Positions 52,181-63,740 of a stretch of 64,000 bases of DNA are shown here, in pieces. Position 1 is the stretch's first letter, and every line of letters begins with the position of its first letter. Location: positions 124,001 to 188,000 of the forward strand of contig CBDHHR010000280.1 of assembly GCA_965263245.1 (NCBI GenBank), read 5' to 3'. Source of the DNA: DT-68 sp965263245. GTDB lineage: Bacteria; Bacillota_I; Bacilli_A; Mycoplasmatales; Metamycoplasmataceae. The position numbers were made by a program, and so were the translations under genes. A model generated the notes under the pieces. That model ran no database searches, was not told the DNA's origin, and saw nothing but the letters and a program-made list of their open reading frames with translations.

Positions 52181-53219
52181 GATCAAGGGAGTGTACAAAG
52201 ACAGAACAAGGGAGTGTACAAAGACAGAACAAGACAGTGTACAAAGACAGATCAAGGGAGTGTACAAAGACAGATCAAGGGAGTGTACAAAGACAGAACA
52301 AGGGAGTGTACATAGAAATATCAAGGGAGTGTACAAAGACAGATCAAGGGAGTGAACAAAGACAGAACAAGGCAGTGTACAAAGACAGATCAAGGGAGTG
52401 TACATAGACAGATCAAGGGAGTGTACAAAGACAGATCAAGGGAGTGTACAAAGACAGATCAAGGGAGTGTACAAAGACAGAACAAGGGAGTGTACAAAGA
52501 CAGAACAAGGCAGTGTACAAAGACAGATCAAGGGAGTGTACAAAGACAGATCAAGGGAGTGTACATAGACAGATCAAGGGAGTGAACAAAGACAGAACAA
52601 GGCAGTGTACAAAGACAGATCAAGGCAGTGTACAAAGACAGATCAAGGGAGTGTACATAGACAGATCAAGGGTGTGTACAAAGACAGAACAAGACAGTGT
52701 ACATAGACAGATCAAGGGAGTGAACAAAGACAGAACAAGGCAGTGTACAAAGTCAGATCAAGGGAGTGTACAAAGACAGAACAAGGGAGTGTACAACGAC
52801 AGAACAAGGCAGTGTACAAAGACAGATCAAGGGAGTGTACAAAGACAGATCAAGGGAGTGTACAAAGACAGAACAAGGGAGTGTACATAGATAGATCAAG
52901 GGAGTGTACAAAGACAGATCAAGGGAGTGAACAAAGACAGAACAAGGGAGTGTACAAAGACAGATCAAGGGAGTGTACAAAGACAGAACAAGACAGTGTA
53001 CAAAGACAGATCAAGGGAGTGTACAAAGACAGAACAAGACAGTGTATCAAGACAGATCAAGGGAGTGTACAAAGACAGATCAAGGGAGTGTACAAAGACA
53101 GAACAAGGCAGTGTACAAAGACAGATCAAGGGAGTGAACAAAGACAGAACAAGGGAGTGTACAAAGACAGATCAAGGGAGTGTACATAGACAGAACAAGG
53201 CAGTGTACAAAGACAGATC

Positions 53220-53765
53220 AAGGGAGTGTACGAAGACAGAACAAGGGAGTGTACATAGGCAGAACAAGGGAGTGTACAAAGACAGAACAAGACAGTGTAT
53301 GAAGACAGAACAAGGGAGTGTACAAAGACAGAACAAGGGAGTGTACACAGTTAGAACAAGGGAGTGTACAAAGACAGAACAAGGGAGTGTACAAAGACAG
53401 AACAAGACAGTGTATGAAGACAGAACAAGGGAGTGTACAAAGACAGAACAAGGGAGTGTACAAAGACAGAACAAGGGAGTGTACAAAGACAGAACAAGGG
53501 AGTGTACAAAGACAGAACAAGGGAGTGTACAAAGACAGAACAAGGGAGTGTACAAAGACAGAACAAGGGAGTGTACAAAGACAGAACAAGACAGTGTACA
53601 AAGACAGAACAAGGGAGTGTACAAAGGCAGAACAAGAGTGTACAAAGACAGAACAAGGCAGTGTACGTAGACAGAACAAGGGAGTGTACAAAGACAGAAC
53701 AAGACAGTGTATGAAGACAGAACAAGGGAGTGTACAAAGACAGAACAAGGCAGTGTACAAAGTCA
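53220..53765 (+). repeat. B-type domain Bc, HOR4 (intermediate)
   Basis: It has the same length as HOR2 Bc (546 bp) and keeps TACATAGGCAG near 53255, TACACAGTTAG near 53345, the AAGAGTGTAC indel near 53635 and TACGTAG near 53662. Other positions, roughly 53365-53625, have become majority monomers. It is a half-way state between the variant-rich HOR2 copy and the homogenised HOR3 copy. Confidence 0.85.
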
Positions 53766-54176
53766 GATCAAGGGAGTGTACAAAGACAGAACAAGGGAGT
53801 GTACAAAGACAGAACAAGGCAGTGTACAAAGACAGATCAAGGGAGTGTACAAAGACAGATCAAGGGAGTGTACAAAGACAGAACAAGGGAGTGTACATAG
53901 ACAGATCAAGGGAGTGTACAAAGACAGATCAAGGGAGTGTACAAAGACAGAACAAGGCAGTGTACAAAGACAGATCAAGGGAGTGTACAAAGACAGAACA
54001 AGACAGTGTACAAAGACAGATCAAGGGAGTGTACAAAGACAGAACAAGACAGTGTATGAAGACAGATCAAGGGAGTGTACAAAGACAGATCAATGGAGTG
54101 AACAAAGACAGAACAAGGCAGTGTACAAAGACAGATCAAGGGAGTGTACATAGACAGATCAAGGGAGTGTACAAAG

Positions 54177-54521
54177 ACAGAACAAGACAGTGTACATAGA
54201 CAGATCAAGGGAGTGAACAAAGACAGAACAAGGCAGTGTACAAAGACAGATCAAGGGAGTGTACAAAGACAGATCAAGGGAGTGTACATAGACAGATCAA
54301 GGGAGTGTACAAAGACAGAACAAGACAGTGTACATAGACAGATCAAGGGAGTGAACAAAGACAGAACAAGGCAGTGTACAAAGACAGATCAAGGCAGTGT
54401 ACAAAGACAGATCAAGGGAGTGTACATAGACAGATCAAGGGTGTGTACAAAGACAGAACAAGACAGTGTACATAGACAGATCAAGGGAGTGAACAAAGAC
54501 AGAACAAGGCAGTGTACAAAG
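54177..54521 (+). repeat. 138-bp sub-repeat, fourth site, HOR4
   Basis: Like HOR2 it carries GGGTGTGTAC (near 54439) and the TCAG exit (near 54523), so HOR2 and HOR4 agree against HOR1 at this site. Confidence 0.86.
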
Positions 54522-54827
54522 TCAGATCAAGGGAGTGTACAAAGACAGAACAAGGGAGTGTACAAAGACAGAACAAGGCAGTGTACAAAGACAGATCAAG
54601 GGAGTGTACAAAGACAGATCAAGGGAGTGTACAAAGACAGAACAAGGGAGTGTACATAGACAGATCAAGGGAGTGTACAAAGACAGATCAAGGGAGTGAA
54701 CAAAGACAGAACAAGGCAGTGTACAAAGACAGATCAAGGGAGTGAACAGAGACAGAACAAGGCAGTGTACAAAGACAGATCAAGGGAGTGTACATAGACA
54801 GAACAAGGCAGTGTACAAAGACAGATC

Positions 54828-55816
54828 AAGGGAGTGTACGAAGACAGAACAAGGGAGTGTACATAGGCAGAACAAGGGAGTGTACAAAGACAGAACAAGA
54901 CAGTGTATGAAGACAGAACAAGGGAGTGTACAAAGACAGAACAAGGGAGTGTACAAAGTTAGAACAAGGGAGTGTACATAGACAGAACAAGGGAGTGTAC
55001 AAAGACAGAACAAGACAGTGTATGAAGACAGAACAAGGGAGTGTACATAGACAGAACAAGGGAGTGTACATAGACAGAACAAGGGAGTGTACAAAGACAG
55101 AACAAGACAGTGTATGAAGACAGAACAAGGGAGTGTACAAAGACAGAACAAGGGAGTGTACATAGACAGAACAAGGGAGTGTACAAAGACAGAACAAGAC
55201 AGTGTACAAAGTTAGAACAAGGGAGTGTGCAAAGGCAGAACAAGGGAGAGTGTATGAAGACAGAACAAGGCAGTGTACGTAGACAGAACAAGGGAGTGTA
55301 CAAAGACAGAACAAGACAGTGTATGAAGACAGAACAAGGGAGTGTACGAATACAGAACAAGGGAGTGTACAACAGACAGAACAAGACAGTGTATGAAGAC
55401 AGAACAAGGGAGTGTACGAATACAGAACAAGGGAGTGTACAAAGACAGAACAAGGCAGTGTATGAATACAGAACAAGGGAGTGTACGAAGACAGAACAAG
55501 ACAGTGTATGAATACAGAACAAGGGAGTGTATGAATACAGAACAAGGGAGTGTACAAAGACAGAACAAGGCAGTGTATGAATACAGAACAAGGGAGTGTA
55601 CAAAGACAGAACAAGGCAGTGTATGAATACAGAACAAGGGAGTGTACAAAGACAGATCAAGGCAGTGTATGAATACAGAACAAGGGAGTGTACAAAGACA
55701 GAACAAGGGAGTGTACAAAGACAGAACAAGGCAGTGTACAAAAGACAGAACAAGACAGTGTACGAAGACAAAACAAGGCAGTGTACGAATACAGAACAAG
55801 GGAGTGTACAAAGACA
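54828..55816 (+). repeat. B-type domain Bd, HOR4
   Basis: Collinear with Bd of HOR2 at an offset of 28,860 bp; it does not share the rearranged first third seen in HOR3. Confidence 0.9.
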
Positions 55817-56510
55817 GATCAAGGGAGTGTACAAAGACAGAACAAGGGAGTGTACAAAGACAGAACAAGACAGTGTACAAAGACAGATCAAGGGAGTGTA
55901 CAAAGACAGATCAAGGGAGTGTACAAAGACAGAACAAGGGAGTGTACATAGAAATATCAAGGGAGTGTACAAAGACAGATCAAGGGAGTGAACAAAGACA
56001 GAACAAGGCAGTGTACAAAGACAGATCAAGGGAGTGTACATAGACAGATCAAGGGAGTGTACAAAGACAGATCAAGGGAGTGTACAAAGACAGAACAAGG
56101 GAGTGTACAAAGACAGAACAAGGCAGTGTACAAAGACAGATCAAGGGAGTGTACAAAGACAGATCAAGGGAGTGTACATAGACAGATCAAGGGAGTGTAC
56201 AAAGACAGAACAAGACAGTGTACATAGACAGATCAAGGGAGTGAACAAAGACAGAACAAGGCAGTGTACAAAGACAGATCAAGGCAGTGTACAAAGACAG
56301 ATCAAGGGAGTGTACAAAGACAGAACAAGACAGTGTATGAAGACAGATCAAGGGAGTGTACAAAGACAGATCAAGGGAGTGAACAAAGACAGAACAAGGC
56401 AGTGTACAAAGACAGATCAAGGGAGTGAACAAAGACAGAACAAGGCAGTGTACAAAGACAGATCAAGGGAGTGTACATAGACAGAACAAGGCAGTGTACA
56501 AAGACAGATC

Positions 56511-57495
56511 AAGGGAGTGTACGAAGACAGAACAAGGGAGTGTACATAGGCAGAACAAGGGAGTGTACAAAGACAGAACAAGACAGTGTATGAAGACAGA
56601 ACAAGGGAGTGTACAAAGACAGAACAAGGGAGTGTACACAGTTAGAACAAGGGAGTGTACATAGACAGAACAAGGGAGTGTACAAAGACAGAACAAGACA
56701 GTGTATGAAGACAGAACAAGGGAGTGTACATAGACAGAACAAGGGAGTGTACATAGAAAGAACAAGGGAGTGTACAAAGACAGAACAAGACAGTGTATGA
56801 AGACAGAACAAGGGAGTGTACAAAGACAGAACAAGGGAGTGTACATAGACAGAACAAGGGAGTGTACAAAGACAGAACAAGACAGTGTACAAAGTTAGAA
56901 CAAGGGAGTGTGCAAAGGCAGAACAAGAGTGTATGAAGACAGAACAAGGCAGTGTACGTAGACAGAACAAGGGAGTGTACAAAGACAGAACAAGACAGTG
57001 TATGAAGACAGAACAAGGGAGTGTACGAATACAGAACAAGGGAGTGTACAAAAGACAGAACAAGACAGTGTATGAAGACAGAACAAGGGAGTGTACGAAT
57101 ACAGAACAAGGGAGTGTACAAAGACAGAACAAGGCAGTGTATGAATACAGAACAAGGGAGTGTATGAAGACAGAACAAGACAGTGTATGAATACAGAACA
57201 AGGGAGTGTATGAATACAGAACAAGGGAGTGTACAAAGACAGAACAAGGCAGTGTATGAATACAGAACAAGGGAGTGTACAAAGACAGAACAAGGCAGTG
57301 TATGAATACAGAACAAGGGAGTGTACAAAGACAGATCAAGGCAGTGTATGAATACAGAACAAGGGAGTGTACAAAGGCAGAACAAGGGAGTGTACAAAGA
57401 CAGAACAAGGCAGTGTACAAAAGACAGAACAAGACAGTGTACGAAGACAAAACAAGGCAGTGTACGAATACAGAACAAGGGAGTGTACAAAGACA
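56511..57495 (+). repeat. B-type domain Be, HOR4
   Basis: Collinear with Be of HOR3 at an offset of 14,435 bp, with the same TACACAGTTAG, TACATAGAAAG and AAGAGTGTATG marks. Confidence 0.9.
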
Positions 57496-57837
57496 GATCA
57501 AGGGAGTGTACAAAGACAGAACAAGGGAGTGTACAAAGACAGAACAAGACAGTGTACAAAGACAGATCAAGGGAGTGTACAAAGACAGATCAAGGGAGTG
57601 TACAAAGACAGAACAAGGGAGTGTACAAAGACAGAACAAGACAGTGTACAAAGACAGATCAAGGGAGTGTACAAAGACAGATCAAGGGAGTGTACAAAGA
57701 CAGAACAAGGGAGTGTACATAGACAGATCAAGGGAGTGTACAAAGACAGATCAAGGGAGTGAACAAAGACAGAACAAGGCAGTGTACAAAGACAGATCAA
57801 GGGAGTGTACATAGACAGATCAAGGGAGTGTACAAAG

Positions 57838-58251
57838 ACAGAACAAGACAGTGTACATAGACAGATCAAGGGAGTGAACAAAGACAGAACAAGGCAGTGT
57901 ACAAAGACAGATCAAGGGAGTGTACAAAGACAGATCAAGGGAGTGTACATAGACAGATCAAGGGAGTGTACACAGACAGAACAAGACAGTGTACATAGAC
58001 AGATCAAGGGAGTGAACAAAGACAGAACAAGGCAGTGTACAAAGACAGATCAAGGCAATGTACAAAGACAGATCAAGGGAGTGTACATAGACAGATCAAG
58101 GGAGTGTACAAAGACAGAACAAGATAGTGTACATAGACAGATCAAGGGAGTGAACAAAGACAGAACAAGGCAGTGTACAAAGACAGATCAAGGGAGTGTA
58201 CAAAGACAGATCAAGGGAGTGTACAAAGACAGAACAAGGGAGTGTACAAAG
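57838..58251 (+). repeat. 138-bp sub-repeat, first site, HOR5
   Basis: Same three units and marks as the other first sites; CAATGTAC is at 58056. Confidence 0.88.
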
Positions 58252-59164
58252 ACAGAACAAGGCAGTGTACAAAGACAGATCAAGGGAGTGTACAAAGACA
58301 GAACAAGGGAGTGTACATAGACAGATCAAGGGAGTGTACATAGACAGATCAAGGGAGTGTACATAGACAGATCAAGGGAGTGTACAAAGACAGAACAAGG
58401 GAGTGTACATAGACAGATCAAGGGAGTGTACAAAGACAGATCAAGGGAGTGTACAAAGACAGATCAAGGGAGTGTACATAGACAGATCAAGGGAGTGTAC
58501 AAAGACAGAACAAGGGAGTGTACATAGACAGAACAAGGGAGTGTACATAGACAGATCAAGGGAGTGTACATAGACAGATCAAGGGAGTGTACAAAGACAG
58601 AACAAGGGAGTGTACATAGACAGATCAAGGGAGTGTACAAAGACAGATCAAGGGAGTGAACAAAGACAGAACAAGGCAGTGTACAAAGACAGAACAAGAC
58701 AGTGTATGAAGACAGATCAAGGGAGTGTACAAAGACAGATCAAGGGAGTGTACAAAGACAGATCAAGGGAGTGTACAAAGACAGAACAAGACAGTGTATG
58801 AAGACAGATCAAGGGAGTGTACAAAGACAGATCAAGGGAGTGAACAAAGACAGAACAAGGCAGTGTACAAAGACAGAACAAGGGAGTGTACAAAGACAGA
58901 TCAAGGGAGTGTACAAAGACAGAACAAGGGAGTGTACATAGACAGATCAAGGGAGTGTACAAAGACAGAACAAGGGAGTGTACATAGACAGATCAAGGGA
59001 GTGTACAAAGACAGATCAAGGGAGTGTACAAAGACAGAACAAGGGAGTGTACAAAGACAGAACAAGACAGTGTATGAAGACAGATCAAGGGAGTGTACAA
59101 AGACAGAACAAGGGAGTGTACAAAGACAGAACAAGGCAGTGTACAAAGACAGATCAAGGGAGTG

Positions 59165-59580
59165 TACAAAGACAGACAAGGGAGTGTACAAGACAGATCA
59201 AGGGAGTGTACAAAGACAGAACAAGGGAGTGTACATAGACAGATCAAGGGAGTGTACAAAGACAGAACAAGGGAGTGTACATAGACAGATCAAGGGAGTG
59301 TACAAAGACAGATCAAGGGAGTGTACAAAGACAGATCAAGGGAGTGTACATAGACAGATCAAGGGAACAAAGACAGAACAAGGGAGTGTACATAGACAGA
59401 ACAAGGGAGTGTACATAGACAGATCAAGGGAGTGTACATAGACAGATCAAGGGAGTGTACAAAGACAGAACAAGGGAGTGTACATAGACAGATCAAGGGA
59501 GTGTACAAAGACAGATCAAGGGAGTGAACAAAGACAGAACAAGGGAGTGTACAAAGACAGAGTGTACAAGACAGTGTATG
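59165..59580 (+). repeat. Indel cluster, HOR offset about 1.6-2.0 kb (HOR5)
   Basis: CAGACAAGGG near 59173 and TACAAGACAG near 59189 are identical in sequence and offset to HOR1 1628 and 1644. Then GATCAAGGGAACAAAG near 59362 and GACAGAGTGTACAAGACAG near 59556 are private. Confidence 0.86.
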
Positions 59581-60756
59581 AAGACAGATCAAGGGAGTGT
59601 ACAAAGACAGATCAAGGGAGTGTACAAAGACAGATCAAGGGAGTGTACAAAGACAGAACAAGACAGTGTATGAAGACAGATCAAGGGAGTGTACAAAGAC
59701 AGATCAAGGGAGTGAACAAAGACAGAACGAGGCAGTGTACAAAGACAGATCAAGGGAGTGAACAAAGACAGAACAAGGCAGTGTACAAAGACAGATCAAG
59801 GGAGTGTACATAGACAGAACAAGGCAGTGTACAAAGACAGATCAAGGGAGTGTACATAGACAGAACAAGGCAGTGTACAAAGACAGAACAAGGGAGTGTA
59901 CAAAGACAGAGCAAGGCAGTGTACAAAGACAGATCAAGGGAGTGTACATAGACAGATCAAGGGAGTGTACAAAGACAGAACAAGGGAGTGTACAAAGACA
60001 GATCAAGGGAGTGTACAAAGACAGATCAAGGGAGTGTACAAAGACAGATCAAGGGAGTGTACGAAGACAGAACAAGGGAGTGTACATAGACAGAACAAGG
60101 GAGTGTACAAAGACAGAACAAGACAGTGTATGAAGACAGAACAAGGGAGTGTACAAAGACAGAACAAGACAGTGTATGAAGACAGAACAAGGCAGTGTAC
60201 AAAGACAGATCAAGGCAGTGTACAAAGACAGATCAAGGGAGTGTACATAGACAGATCAAGGGTGTGTACAAAGACAGAACAAGACAGTGTACATAGACAG
60301 ATCAAGGGAGTGAACAAAGACAGAACAAGGCAGTGTACAAAGTCAGATCAAGGGAGTGTACAAAGACAGAACAAGGGAGTGTACAAAGACAGAACAAGGC
60401 AGTGTACAAAGACAGATCAAGGGAGTGTACAAAGACAGATCAAGGGAGTGTACAAAGACAGAACAAGGGAGTGTACAAAGACAGATCAAGGGAGTGTACA
60501 AAGACAGATCAAGGGAGTGAACAAAGACAGAACAAGGCAGTGTACAAAGACAGATCAAGGGAGTGTACAAAGACAGAACAAGACAGTGTACAAAGACAGA
60601 TCAAGGGAGTGTACAAAGACAGAACAAGACAGTGTATGAAGACAGATCAAGGGAGTGTACAAAGACAGATCAATGGAGTGTACAAAGACAGATCAAGGCA
60701 GTGTACAAAGACAGATCAAGGGAGTGTACATAGACAGATCAAGGGAGTGTACAAAG

Positions 60757-61101
60757 ACAGAACAAGACAGTGTACATAGACAGATCAAGGGAGTGAACAA
60801 AGACAGAACAAGGCAGTGTACAAAGACAGATCAAGGGAGTGTACAAAGACAGATCAAGGGAGTGTACAAAGACAGATCAAGGGAGTGTACAAAGACAGAA
60901 CAAGACAGTGTACATAGACAGATCAAGGGAGTGAACAAAGACAGAACAAGGCAGTGTACAAAGACAGATCAAGGCAGTGTACAAAGACAGATCAAGGGAG
61001 TGTACATAGACAGATCAAGGGTGTGTACAAAGACAGAACAAGACAGTGTACATAGACAGATCAAGGGAGTGAACAAAGACAGAACAAGGCAGTGTACAAA
61101 G
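60757..61101 (+). repeat. 138-bp sub-repeat, second site, HOR5
   Basis: Two and a half units with ACAAAG instead of ACATAG near 60868, ending in the regular TCAG monomer near 61100. Confidence 0.85.
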
Positions 61102-61384
61102 TCAGATCAAGGGAGTGTACAAAGACAGAACAAGGCAGTGTACAAAGACAGATCAAGGGAGTGTACAAAGACAGATCAAGGGAGTGTACAAAGACAGAAC
61201 AAGGGAGTGTACATAGACAGATCAAGGGAGTGTACAAAGACAGATCAAGGGAGTGAACAAAGACAGAACAAGGCAGTGTACAAAGACAGATCAAGGGAGT
61301 GAACAAAGACAGAACAAGGCAGTGTACAAAGACAGATCAAGGGAGTGTACATAGACAGAACAAGGCAGTGTACAAAGACAGATC

Positions 61385-63136
61385 AAGGGAGTGTACGAAG
61401 ACAGAACAAGGGAGTGTACATAGGCAGACAAGGGAGTGTACAAGACAGAACAAGACAGTGTATGAAGACAGAACAAGGGAGTGTACAAAGACAGAACAAG
61501 GGAGTGTACAAAGTTAGACAAGGGAGTGTACATAGACAGAACAAGGGAGTGTACAAAGACAGAACAAGACAGTGTATGAAGACAGAACAAGGGAGTGTAC
61601 ATAGACAGAACAAGGGAGTGTACATAGACAGAACAAGGGAGTGTACAAAGACAGAACAAGACAGTGTATGAAGACAGAACAAGGGAGTGTACAAAGACAG
61701 AACAAGGGAGTGTACATAGACAGAACAAGGGAGTGTACAAAGACAGAACAAGACAGTGTACAAAGTTAGAACAAGGGAGTGTGCAAAGGCAGAACAAGGG
61801 AGAGTGTATGAAGACAGAACAAGGCAGTGTACGTAGACAGAACAAGGGAGTGTACAAAGACAGAACAAGACAGTGTATGAAGACAGAACAAGGGAGTGTA
61901 CAAAGACAGAACAAGGGAGTGTACAAAGACAGAACAAGGGAGTGTATGAAGACAGAACAAGGGAGTGTACGAATACAGAACAAGGGAGTGTACAAAGACA
62001 GAACAAGACAGTGTATGAAGACAGAACAAGGGAGTGTACAAAGTTAGAACAAGGGAGTGTGCAAAGGCAGAACAAGGGAGAGTGTATGAAGACAGAACAA
62101 GGCAGTGTACGTAGACAGAACAAGGGAGTGTACAAAGACAGAACAAGACAGTGTACAAAGACAGAACAAGACAGTGTATGAAGACAGAACAAGGGAGTGT
62201 ACAAAGACAGATCAAGGGAGTGTACATAGACAGAACAAGGGAGTGTACAAAGACAGAACAAGACAGTGTATGAAGACAGAACAAGGGAGTGTACAAAGAC
62301 AGAACAAGGGAGTGTACAAAGTTAGAACAAGGGAGTGTGCAAAGGCAGAACAAGGGAGAGTGTATGAAGACAGAACAAGGCAGTGTACGTAAACAGAACA
62401 AGGGAGTGTACAAAGACAGAACAAGACAGTGTACAAAGACAGAACAAGACAGTGTATGAAGACAGAACAAGGGAGTGTACAAAAGACAGAACAAGACAGT
62501 GTACGAATACAGAACAAGGCAGTGTATGAATACAGAACAAGGGAGTGTACAAAGACAGAACAAGGGAGTGTACAAAAGACAGAACAAGACAGTGTACGAA
62601 GACAGATCAAGGGAGTGTACGAAGACAGATCAAGGGAGTGTACAAAGACAGAACAAGGGAGTGTACATAGACAGAACAAGGGAGTGTACAAAGACAGAAC
62701 AAGACAGTGTATGAAGACAGAACAAGGGAGTGTACAAAGACAGAACAAGGGAGTGTACATAGACAGAACAAGGGAGTGTACAAAGACAGAACAAGACAGT
62801 GTATGAAGACAGAACAAGGGAGTGTACAAAGACAGAACAAGGGAGTGTACATAGAGAGAACAAGGGAGTGTACAAAGACAGAACAAGACAGTGTATGAAG
62901 ACAGAACAAGGGAGTGTACAAAGTTAGAACAAGGGAGTGTGCAAAGGCAGAACAAGGGAGAGTGTATGAAGACAGAACAAGGCAGTGTACGTAGACAGAA
63001 CAAGGGAGTGTACAAAGACAGAACAAGACAGTGTACAAAGACAGAACAAGGGAGTGTACAAAGACAGAACAAGACAGTGTACAAAGACAGAACAAGGGAG
63101 TGTACAAAAGACAGAACAAGACAGTGTACGAAGACA
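61385..63136 (+). repeat. B-type domain Ba, HOR5
   Basis: Collinear with Ba of HOR1. Private changes are single-base deletions near 61427 (GGCAGACAAG), 61441 (TACAAGACAG) and 61513 (GTTAGACAAG), and two majority monomers with an extra GTGTATGAAG near 61900-61945. All later cassettes match the other copies. Confidence 0.9.
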
Positions 63137-63594
63137 GATCAAGGGAGTGTACAAAGACAGAACAAGGGAGTGTACAAAGACAGATCAAGGGAGTGTACAA
63201 AGACAGAACAAGGGAGTGTACAAAGACAGATCAAGGGAGTGTACAAAGACAGATCAAGGGAGTGTACAAAGACAGAACAAGGGAGTGTACAAAGACAGAT
63301 CAAGGGAGTGTACAAAGACAGATCAAGGGAGTGTACAAAGACAGAACAAGGGAGTGTACAAAGACATAACAAGACAGTGTACAAAGACAGATCAAGGGAG
63401 TGTACAAAGACAGATCAAGGGAGTGTACAAAGACAGAACAAGGGAGTGTACAAAGACAGAACAAGACAGTGTACAAAGACAGATCAAGGGAGTGTACAAA
63501 GACAGATCAAGGGAGTGTACAAAGACAGAACAAGGGAGTGTACATAGACAGATCAAGGGAGTGTACATAGACAGAACAAGGGAGTGTACAAAGA

Positions 63595-63740
63595 CAGACA
63601 AGAGTGTACAAAGACAGACAAGGGAGTGTACAGACAGACAAGGGAGTGTACAAAGACAGGGAGTGTACAAAGACAGACAAGGGAGTGTACAAAGACAGAA
63701 CAAGGCAGTGTACAAAGACAGATCAAGGGAGTACAAAGAC
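63595..63740 (+). repeat. Indel cluster, HOR offset about 6.05-6.2 kb (HOR5)
   Basis: CAGACAAGAGTG near 63597, GTGTACAGACAGACAAGGG near 63627, GACAGGGAGTGTAC near 63656, CAGACAAGGG near 63675 and GGGAGTACAAAG near 63729. It combines marks seen singly in HOR2/HOR3 and HOR4. Confidence 0.87.

Larger units (their letters stand above)
43111..57545 (+). repeat. Higher-order repeat copy 4 (HOR4, 14,435 bp)
   Basis: Marks: CAATGTAC at 43621, GAGCAAGG near 45474, GTAAACAG near 47956, ACATAACAAG near 48932, ACAGAGATCAAGG near 49987. A-type intervals are 43111-46948, 48705-51191, 52181-53219, 53766-54827, 55817-56510 and 57496-57545. It lacks the GGATTGTACATAG monomer found at the matching place in HOR1, HOR2 and HOR3, having GGAGTGTACATAG near 52648. 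It has few indels in the 6.0-kb offset hotspot (one near 49200). Confidence 0.93.
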
